Source of the DNA: Roseiarcus sp963780825
Lineage (GTDB): Bacteria; Pseudomonadota; Alphaproteobacteria; Rhizobiales; Beijerinckiaceae
Reading direction: 5' to 3'
Length of the DNA stretch: 64,000 bases
NCBI GenBank assembly: GCA_963780825.1
Contig: CAWADL010000013.1
Coordinates: 62,001-126,000 of the forward strand
Shown here piece by piece: positions 57,887 to 64,000 of this stretch. How positions within the stretch are numbered: position 1 is the stretch's first letter; the number at the start of each line of letters is the position of its first letter. A program made the position numbers and the translations under genes. The notes below the pieces were generated by a model. It saw nothing but the letters and a program-made list of their open reading frames with translations, was not told the origin of the DNA and ran no database searches.

Positions 57887-58294
57887 CTTCAGCCTCCGAG
57901 CACAGGCGTCGACGTATCGCCGCGTTTCTTCAAATCGCTGGTGAAGAAATGCAGGCCGCGGGGACGCTGTTGAACACGCTGCCACGTCAGTGCGCATTCT
58001 TCCAACAACAGTGCGTGGAGAAGCTGTTGCGCGCTGTGCTTGAGGCCGCAGACATCCCCGCCGGTCCAACCCACAATCTGCGCACGTTGGCGGATCTGTT
58101 GCCGCGACCATGCGCTGAAAGCGACGTTTCTGGATTTTGAAGAACTAAGTTCGGCTGCAACGCGGTACCGCTATCCCTCGGGATCAGGCAATGCTCCCGA
58201 AGTCCCTTCGGACCTTGTACAGTCGCGCCAAGAAGTTCTCATCGATCTTCGAAAATCGGTGGAGACCTTCTTGAAAACGCGCCTATCGGATTAA
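57883..58294 (+). CDS. HEPN domain protein (one frameshift)
   Basis: About 136 residues, all helical. Helix 1-2: HRRRRIAAFLQIAGEEMQAA, then CAFFQQQCVEKLLRAVLEAA (the F.QQ..EK signature), then THNLRTLADLLP. The frame breaks near 58105; the rest reads LKATFLDFEELSSAATRYRY with PSG and ends VETFLKTRLSD. The TRYRYP form belongs to the PF05168 type HEPN. The Rx4-6H ribonuclease motif of HepT is not evident, so toxicity is not assured. As read, the frameshift would truncate it after about 84 residues. Ten bases before sufC. Confidence 0.8.
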
Positions 58295-58304
58295 GTGAAC
58301 CTCC

Positions 58305-59060
58305 ATGCTCGAAGTCAAAAACCTCTCCGTCTCCATCCACGACAAGCCCATCCTCGAAGGCCTGAACCTGACCGCCAAGGCAGGGCAGGTCGCCGCGATC
58401 ATGGGGCCAAACGGCTCTGGCAAATCGACGCTGTCCTATGTCATCGCCGGCAAGCCGGACTATGAGGTCACTGGCGGCGAAGTCCTCCTCGATGGCGAAA
58501 ACCTGCTCGACCTCGCGCCCGACGCCCGCGCGTCCAAAGGCGTGTTCCTCGCCTTCCAGTACCCCGTGGAAATCCCGGGCGTGGCGACGATGACCTTCCT
58601 GAAGGCTTCGCTCAACGCGCAACGGCGCGCGCGCGGCGAAGGCGATCTCACAACCCCCGACTTTATGCGCGCCGTGCGCGGCGCGGCGGCGGATCTCAAG
58701 GTTGATCCGGACATGCTGAAGCGCCCGGTCAACGTCGGCTTCTCCGGCGGCGAGAAGAAGCGCGTCGAAATCTTGCAGATGGCGCTGTTGCAGCCGCGGC
58801 TTTGCGTGCTCGACGAAACCGACTCCGGGCTCGACATCGACGCGCTGCGCATCGTCGCCGAGGGCGTCAACAAGCTGCGCGACGCCGGTCGCGCCTTCGT
58901 GGTGATCACGCACTATCAGCGGCTGCTCGACTACATCAAGCCAGACATCGTGCATGTCATGGCCCGGGGCCGCATCGTGAAATCGGGCGGCGCGGAGCTC
59001 GCGCTTGAACTCGAACGCAACGGTTACCGCGATTACGCGGATGCGGAGGCGGCGGCATGA
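58305..59060 (+). CDS. sufC: Fe-S cluster assembly ATPase SufC
   Basis: 251 residues. An ABC-type ATPase without a transporter: Walker A IMGPNGSGKSTLSYVIAG near residue 34, Q-loop AFQYPVEIPGVATMTFLK, signature FSGGEKKRVEILQMALL, Walker B LCVLDETDSGLDIDAL and His switch VVITHYQRLLDYI. It binds SufB and SufD and drives the scaffold's conformational change. No good ribosome binding site is visible, so translation may depend on the preceding HEPN gene. Overlaps sufD by four bases. Confidence 0.95.
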   Translation: MLEVKNLSVSIHDKPILEGLNLTAKAGQVAAIMGPNGSGKSTLSYVIAGKPDYEVTGGEVLLDGENLLDLAPDARASKGVFLAFQYPVEIPGVATMTFLKASLNAQRRARGEGDLTTPDFMRAVRGAAADLKVDPDMLKRPVNVGFSGGEKKRVEILQMALLQPRLCVLDETDSGLDIDALRIVAEGVNKLRDAGRAFVVITHYQRLLDYIKPDIVHVMARGRIVKSGGAELALELERNGYRDYADAEAAA

Positions 59061-60304
59061 GCCTGCACGCGCCCGCTCCGAAGACCGCCGCCGAGACGGC
59101 GCTGGCGGCTGCGTTTGCGGCGCTTTCCGCTAGCGACGCCGCCAAGGCCGCGTTTGCCGACTTCGAAAAACGCGGCCTGCCGACGCGCCGCGACGAGGCC
59201 TGGCACTACACGGATTTGCGCGCGGCGATGAAGGGGGTTCAGCCCCTCGCTTCCGCCCCTGATGATAAGCGCCTGCAGACGGCGAAAGCCGTTCTCGCGG
59301 GCACGCCGCGCATTGCCGCCGCACGACTGGTGCTAGTCGACGGCCGCTTTGCGGAAAGCTTGTCCGACGCTTCGCCGGCCGGGATCAGCCTCTCGCTGGT
59401 CGAGGCCCCGCGGGCGCCCGAGACCACCGACGCCGTGATCTCCCTCAATAGCGCCTTCGCTAGACCCGCGCTCGAACTGCGCGTCGCCGCAAACGCCGCG
59501 CCGCCCTCGCTCGAAATTCTTCATCTCGACGGGCCTGGCGCCATCTATTCGCGCGTCGACGTCGAGCTCGGCGCCGGCGCCAAATTGAGCGTGGTTGAGC
59601 GCTTCGAGGGCGCGAGCGAGGATACCCAGCGCAACGCGCTTGGCATTGTCTCCCTCTCCGAAAGCGCAAGCCTTGATTGGACTACGATCGTCGGCGACGA
59701 GGCCTTGTTGCATCTGGAGACGCCAATCGTCCAGTTGGAAGCGAACGCGTCGTTCCGCAATTTCGGCTTGGTTTGCGGCGGCGCGCTGGTGCGCCGGCAG
59801 ATCGACGTCGGTCATTCCGGGCCGGGCGCGAAGATCGCGCTTTCCGGGCTCTCGCTGATCGACGGCCAGCGTCATGCCGATACGACGCTGACGGTCCGCC
59901 ACGTTGCGCCGCACGGCGAGAGCCGCGAGTTCTTCCGCCATATCATCGCCGACGAGGGCAGCGGCGTTTATCAGGGCAAGGTGATCGTCTCGCCGCATGC
60001 GCAAAAGACCGATGGCGGCATGAAGAGCCAAGCCCTGCTGCTGTCGCCGACTGCGGAGATGGACAACAAGCCCGAGCTTGAGATTTTCGCCGACGACGTC
60101 GTCTGCGGCCACGGCGCGACCGTCGGCGCGCTCGACCCCGAGCAGGTGTTTTATCTGGAATCGCGAGGCATTCCCAAAGCGCAAGCGGAAGCGATGCTGC
60201 TGGAGGCCTTCGGCGTCGAGGCGATCGAGCGCGTCGCTGACGAGGCAGTTGCCGATGCGCTGCGCGAGCGCTTGCACGCCTGGCTGAAGCGGAGGGCGGC
60301 ATGA
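59057..60304 (+). CDS. sufD: Fe-S cluster assembly protein SufD
   Basis: 415 residues. The N-terminal helical part includes FEKRGLPTRRDEAWHYTDLR, a SufD trait. The beta-helix core follows and ends ADDVVCGHGATVGALDPEQV and FYLESRGIPKAQAEAMLLEA, the SufB/SufD C-terminal signature with the interface His and Cys. It pairs with SufB. One intact frame, overlaps sufS by four bases. Confidence 0.93.
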   Translation: MSLHAPAPKTAAETALAAAFAALSASDAAKAAFADFEKRGLPTRRDEAWHYTDLRAAMKGVQPLASAPDDKRLQTAKAVLAGTPRIAAARLVLVDGRFAESLSDASPAGISLSLVEAPRAPETTDAVISLNSAFARPALELRVAANAAPPSLEILHLDGPGAIYSRVDVELGAGAKLSVVERFEGASEDTQRNALGIVSLSESASLDWTTIVGDEALLHLETPIVQLEANASFRNFGLVCGGALVRRQIDVGHSGPGAKIALSGLSLIDGQRHADTTLTVRHVAPHGESREFFRHIIADEGSGVYQGKVIVSPHAQKTDGGMKSQALLLSPTAEMDNKPELEIFADDVVCGHGATVGALDPEQVFYLESRGIPKAQAEAMLLEAFGVEAIERVADEAVADALRERLHAWLKRRAA

Positions 60305-61539
60305 ACGCGCATCTCAAGCCTTCCTACGATGTCGAGGCGCTCCGCGCCGATTTCCCGATTCTCTCCGAACGCCCCTATGGCAAGCCGCTCGTCTATCTCG
60401 ACAACGCCGCCTCGGCGCAGAAACCGCGCGCGGTGATTGAGCGGCTGACGCATTTCTACGAGCACGAATACGCCAACGTGCATCGCGGCCTGCACTATCT
60501 CGCCAACGCCGCCACCGACGCCTACGAGGCCGCGCGCGAGAGCGTGCGGCGGTTCCTCAACGCCAAGACGATCGAGGAGATCGTGTTCACCCGCTCGGCG
60601 ACGGAGGCGATCAATCTCGTCGCGTCGAGCTACGGGCTCAACCATATCGGCGCCGGCGACGAGATCGTGCTCTCGATCATGGAGCACCACGCCAACATCG
60701 TGCCCTGGCATTTCCTGCGCGAGCGTAAGGGCGCGGTGTTGAAATGGGTCGACGTCGATGACGATGGCTCGCTGTCGGCGGAGCGTTTTGCCGAGGCGAT
60801 CGGGCCGAGGACAAAATTCGTCGCGGTGTCGGCAATGTCGAACGTGCTGGGGACCGCGGCTCCAATCAAGGAAATCGTCGAGATCGCGCACGCGCGCGGC
60901 ATTCCCGTGCTGGTCGACGGCAGCCAGCTGGCGGTGCATGGGATCGTTGATGTGCAGGCGCTCGACGTCGATTTCTTCGTCATCACCGGCCACAAGCTCT
61001 ACGGACCGACCGGCATCGGGGTGCTCTACGGCAAGGCCGAGCGGCTCGAGGAACTGCCGCCGTTCAATGGCGGCGGCGAGATGATCCAGGAGGTGACGAT
61101 GGACAACGTCACCTACAATGCGCCGCCGCATCGCTTCGAAGCCGGTACGCCGCCGATCGCGCAGGCCGTCGGCTTGGGTGCGGCGCTGGACTACATCGAG
61201 GGGGTAGGGCGCAAGGCGATTGCCGCGCACGAGGCGGATCTGACCGCTTACGCGCATGAGCGGCTTAGCGCGATCAACTCGCTGCGCATCATCGGTCAGG
61301 CGCCCGGCAAAGGCCCGATCCTTTCGTTCACGCTGGCGGAAGCGCATGCGCACGACGTCGCCACGTTGATTGATCGCGCGGGCGTGGCGGTGCGGGCAGG
61401 GACGCATTGCGCGATGCCGCTGTTGCAGCGCTTCGGCGTGACCTCGACTTGCCGCGCCTCATTTGGGCTGTACAACACCCGCGCCGAGATCGATGCGCTG
61501 GCCGACGCGCTGGTTCGCGCCGGCAAGTTGTTCGTGTAA
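60301..61539 (+). CDS. sufS: Cysteine desulfurase SufS
   Basis: 412 residues, PLP fold type I. LVYLDNAASAQKPRAVIERL and HEYANVHRGLHYLANAATD are the SufS start; the PLP Lys is in FFVITGHKLYGPTGIGVLYG; the persulfide-carrying Cys is in VRAGTHCAMPLLQRFG near residue 365 in a short loop, as in group II desulfurases. It supplies sulfur to SufBCD. No SufE or SufU gene is visible; an unlinked SufE is presumed. Confidence 0.95.
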   Translation: MNAHLKPSYDVEALRADFPILSERPYGKPLVYLDNAASAQKPRAVIERLTHFYEHEYANVHRGLHYLANAATDAYEAARESVRRFLNAKTIEEIVFTRSATEAINLVASSYGLNHIGAGDEIVLSIMEHHANIVPWHFLRERKGAVLKWVDVDDDGSLSAERFAEAIGPRTKFVAVSAMSNVLGTAAPIKEIVEIAHARGIPVLVDGSQLAVHGIVDVQALDVDFFVITGHKLYGPTGIGVLYGKAERLEELPPFNGGGEMIQEVTMDNVTYNAPPHRFEAGTPPIAQAVGLGAALDYIEGVGRKAIAAHEADLTAYAHERLSAINSLRIIGQAPGKGPILSFTLAEAHAHDVATLIDRAGVAVRAGTHCAMPLLQRFGVTSTCRASFGLYNTRAEIDALADALVRAGKLFV

Positions 61540-61550
61540 GGGAGAACGCG

Positions 61551-61919
61551 ATGTCTGAAGCTCCCGATCTGGCCACCGCGGTCAAGCCGCCGTCCTCGAT
61601 GCCGAAAGAAGAGGTCGCCGAACTCACCGACAGCATCATCGCGGCATTGAAGACGGTCTACGATCCGGAAATCTCCGCCGATATTTATGAGCTTGGGCTC
61701 ATCTACAACGTCGACATCGACGACGAGCGCAATGTCGCGATCGAGATGACGCTGACGGCGCCGGGCTGCCCGGTGGCCGGCGAGATGCCGGTGTGGGTCG
61801 AGAACGCGGTCGGCGCTGTGCCCGGGATCAAGGCCGTCAAAGTCGAGATCGTGTTCGACCCGCCGTGGGATCAGAGCCGCATGTCCGACGAAGCCCGTGT
61901 AGCGCTGGACATGTGGTGA
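61551..61919 (+). CDS. sufT: SufT/MIP18-family (DUF59) Fe-S assembly protein
   Basis: 122 residues. DUF59 core: IIAALKTVYDPEISADIYEL, GLIYNVDIDDERNVAIEMTL and TAPGCPVAGEMPVWVENAV, with the conserved DPE and the Cys of TxPxCP. The N-terminus (about 25 residues) is disordered. SufT helps mature Fe-S proteins. It is last in the operon, where sufA is often found in this class but is not seen here. Confidence 0.9.
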   Translation: MSEAPDLATAVKPPSSMPKEEVAELTDSIIAALKTVYDPEISADIYELGLIYNVDIDDERNVAIEMTLTAPGCPVAGEMPVWVENAVGAVPGIKAVKVEIVFDPPWDQSRMSDEARVALDMW

Positions 61920-61922
61920 GCC

Positions 61923-62009
61923 CTTAGTGTCTTTGTGAATCCCTTCGTGCCTTGGTGGTGAAAAGGTTCACCACAAAGGCGCAAAGGTTTTCACAAAGGC
62001 ACAAGGGTT
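61923..62009. repeat. Inverted repeat family I, overlapping the thiolase stop
   Basis: CTTAGTGTCTTTGTGAATCC...CTTGGTGGTGAA at the left and TTCACCACAAAGGCGCAAAG...CACAAGGGTT at the right. The right end includes two bases of the stop codon of the convergent thiolase gene. It may end both transcripts. Confidence 0.8.
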
Positions 62010-63214
62010 AGGCCACCTCGAACAGCCCGGCCGCGCCCATGCCGCCGCCGACGCACATCGTCACCACGACGTAACGCACGCCGCGGCGCTTGCCTTCAAT
62101 CAAAGCATGGCCAACCAACCGCGCGCCCGCTCATCCCGTAGGGATGCCCGACCGCAATCGCGCCGCCGTTGACGTTGAGCTTCTCGTTGTCGATCCCGAG
62201 CTTGTCGCGGCAGTAGATCACCTGCACGGCGAAGGCCTCGTTCAGCTCGAACAGCCCGATGTCGTCGATCGTCAGATGATGCGCCTTCAGCAGCTTCGGC
62301 ACCGCGAACACCGGCCCGATGCCCATCTCGTCGGGATCGCAGCCGGCGACCGCCATGCCGCGATAGATGCCGATCGGCTCCAGATTGCGCCGTTCCGCGA
62401 GCTTGGCCTCCATCAGCACCGCAGCGCTCGCGCCGTCGGAGAGCTGCGAGGCGTTGCCGGCGGTGATGAACGTCCCGGGCGTCTTTTTGTGCAGCCCGCC
62501 CGCGAACACCGGCTTCAGCCCGGAGAGCCCGGCGAGCGTCGTATCCGCCCGGTTGCCTTCATCCTGTTTGAGCGAAACCTCCTTGTCGCTGACGGCGCCG
62601 GTCGCCTTGTCCTGAACCTTCATCGTCGTCGGCAGCGGCACGATCTCCTTGTCGAAGCGGCCGGCGGCCTGCGCGGCGGCGACGCGCTGCTGCGATTGCA
62701 GGGAATAGGCGTCCTGCGCCTCGCGGCTGATGTCGTAGCGCTCGGCGACGATCTCCGCGGTCTCCAGCATCGACATGTAGAGATCGTCGCGGTGCGCAAC
62801 GAGCCAGGGATCGGTGGCGCGGTGGCGGTTCATGTGCTCGTTCTGCACCAGCGAAATCGATTCCAACCCGCCGCCGACAGTGATGCTCATATGGTCGGCG
62901 ATGATCTGCTTGGCGGCGGTGGCGATCGCCATCAGGCCCGATGCGCATTGACGATCGAGCGACATGCCGGCGACTGATGTCGGCAACCCAGCGCGTAGCG
63001 CGCATTGCCGCGCGACGTTGTAGCTGGTCGCGCCCTGTTGCAGCGCCGCGCCCATGACGACGTCGTCGATCTCGCCGCCCGCTACGCCGGCGCGTCCCAA
63101 CGCGGCCGAGATGGCGTGGCCGCCGAGCGTTTGCGCCGGCGTATCGTTGAAGGCGCCGCGATAGGCCTTGCCAATCGGCGTGCGGGCGGTGGAGACGATG
63201 ACGGCTTCGCGCAT
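62008..63214 (-). CDS. Acetyl-CoA C-acyltransferase (thiolase; one frameshift)
   Basis: About 401 residues. Cys90 in SLDRQCASGLMA is the acyl-accepting residue. NGGAIAVGHPYGMSGARLVG holds the His (the frame breaks near 62125 just after it), and MCVGGGMGAAGLFEVA near the end the second Cys. VNGGAIAxGHPxGMSG and RCASGL type points to FadA/3-ketoacyl thiolase, cleaving longer acyl-CoA. It has no fadB partner in the window. It is the second thiolase here; the other (27696-28880) is PhaA/AtoB-like. Confidence 0.83.
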
Positions 63215-63242
63215 GATGTTCCTCCTCGGGGCGCGCGCTTTA

Positions 63243-63265
63243 CGCGGTCATCGACCGCGGCTACA
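63243..63265. repeat. Solitary family A REP unit
   Basis: A single hairpin unit CGCGGTCATCGACCGCGGCTAC, in minus orientation ending in the GTAG tetranucleotide (as CTAC). No partner unit nearby. It lies before the thiolase gene. Confidence 0.6.
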
Positions 63266-63287
63266 GCCCTCGCGGGACGCGCCAACC

Positions 63288-64000
63288 TTACCCCGTCATA
63301 TACCCGGCGATCACGGCTTGGAAATCGTAACTGGTCTCGTTTTTGCCGACCGGGCTGATCTTGACCGTCTGTCCCGCCTCGCTGGGCGCCCCGAGCCGCA
63401 GCCGCAACGGTTGAATGACAGGATGCGGCCGATAGAGATCCCCGTAGACCGCGTCGGACCCGCTCTCCACGCGCACGATCCCAGACCAAGTATGTCGGAA
63501 GAATAGCGGAAGTATCTCGCGAACGCCGGCCTCCAGCGTGATTTCCGCGCTCCAGCCGCCGCCCTCGAGAATGACGTGGTCGTGCTTTTCGATTCTCGCG
63601 CCGTCGTAGCGGATGGCGGGGTCGCAGAACGGGCGAAACTGATAGCGACTTTTGACAAAATCTTCGGGCTCGATGCGAAAATAATCGGCGGCAATCCCAT
63701 TCTTTTGCGCGGCGATCATCAGATCATGCCCGGACTCCGGATATTCGCTGCCGATCTGATAAGCGCGGATGCGGAATCCCGCGTCCTCGATCAGCGCCAG
63801 CCATTCGTTCTCCAGCAGGAAATAGGGATGATTGGGGTTCGGGTCCCAACCAAACGGGATTGAAACAACCAAATCGCCGTGCGGGCGCAATATACGGTTC
63901 AACTGTCGCAGCGTTTGCTTCAAGTTCATCGAATGCTCGACGCAATGTGAGGAAAACACGGCGTCGAAGAAGCCGTCCGCATAGTCAAGCTGGTGATTCA
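63288..64000 (-). CDS. SAM-dependent methyltransferase, class I (partial)
   Basis: At least 237 residues, running off the right edge. Visible: DYADGFFDAVFSSHCVEHSM, LKQTLRQLNRILRPHGDLVV SIPFG given in two parts, typical of Methyltransf_11 after motif I, which is outside the window. The rest reads FLLENEWLALIEDAGFRIRA, then a domain of unknown type ending QAVIAGYMTG. The substrate is unknown; such proteins often sit in polysaccharide or lipid loci. The start and the SAM-binding GxGxG cannot be checked. Confidence 0.65.
   Translation of the reverse strand, partial: NHQLDYADGFFDAVFSSHCVEHSMNLKQTLRQLNRILRPHGDLVVSIPFGWDPNPNHPYFLLENEWLALIEDAGFRIRAYQIGSEYPESGHDLMIAAQKNGIAADYFRIEPEDFVKSRYQFRPFCDPAIRYDGARIEKHDHVILEGGGWSAEITLEAGVREILPLFFRHTWSGIVRVESGSDAVYGDLYRPHPVIQPLRLRLGAPSEAGQTVKISPVGKNETSYDFQAVIAGYMTG

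Overview
This 64 kb window is GC-rich chromosomal DNA from an alphaproteobacterium, most likely a member of Hyphomicrobiales (Rhizobiales). The assignment rests on gene types and gene orders: cysS next to a citramalate synthase gene, an F0 cluster in the order atpI-atpB-atpE-atpF'-atpF, tatABC, a sufB...sufC-sufD-sufS-sufT operon, a four-cysteine iron-sulfur photolyase, DUF2277 and DUF1345 genes, and many intergenic inverted repeats of types common in this order. I cannot name the genus. I found no rRNA, tRNA, CRISPR array, phage module or transposase gene.

Layout. 1-3.3 kb: a peptide-type ABC importer (permeases and binding protein), entering from the left edge. 3.5-9.9 kb: a secreted protein, a 3-hydroxyacyl-CoA dehydrogenase-like enzyme beside an SDR remnant, a GH15 glucosidase, an SDR, a VapBC-type toxin-antitoxin pair and a secreted serine protease. 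10-22 kb: zapE, an RND efflux pump with its adaptor, a cysS-GNAT-cimA operon and a heavy-metal P-type ATPase. 22-29.3 kb: DUF2277, an aminotransferase/adenylate cyclase pair, AlkD-like repair, a HAD phosphatase, a thiolase and rpmB. 29.5-36 kb: photolyase, Old Yellow Enzyme, XRE regulator, prmB, a PsiF-like protein, a cupin and a BrnA-type antitoxin. 36-43 kb: tatABC, an EamA transporter, a large catalase and serS. 43-46 kb: the F0 ATP synthase genes. 46-56 kb: DUF1345, hisS, a glycosyltransferase-like gene, purMN, ppk and a HerA-like ATPase. 56-62 kb: the SUF iron-sulfur operon, which carries an MNT-HEPN gene pair between sufB and sufC. 62-64 kb: a second thiolase and a methyltransferase cut by the right edge.

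Two properties run through the window. First, at least 23 genes read as two or more overlapping frames, including genes that should be essential (serS, hisS, tatB, purN, atpF'). This points to base insertions and deletions in the sequence more than to decay, so I give each such gene as one span and state where the frame breaks. Second, gaps between genes are filled with short inverted repeats of at least nine families. Two families have the architecture of REPINs: a GTAG or GGAG tetranucleotide, a hairpin, a spacer and the inverted partner. Some repeats are nested in others, and some supply stop codons or C-terminal residues to genes.

The strongest candidate for something new is the suf operon: a nucleotidyltransferase/HEPN pair, the gene arrangement of MntA-HepT toxin-antitoxin systems, is locked by 4-base overlaps into the middle of an iron-sulfur cluster assembly operon.
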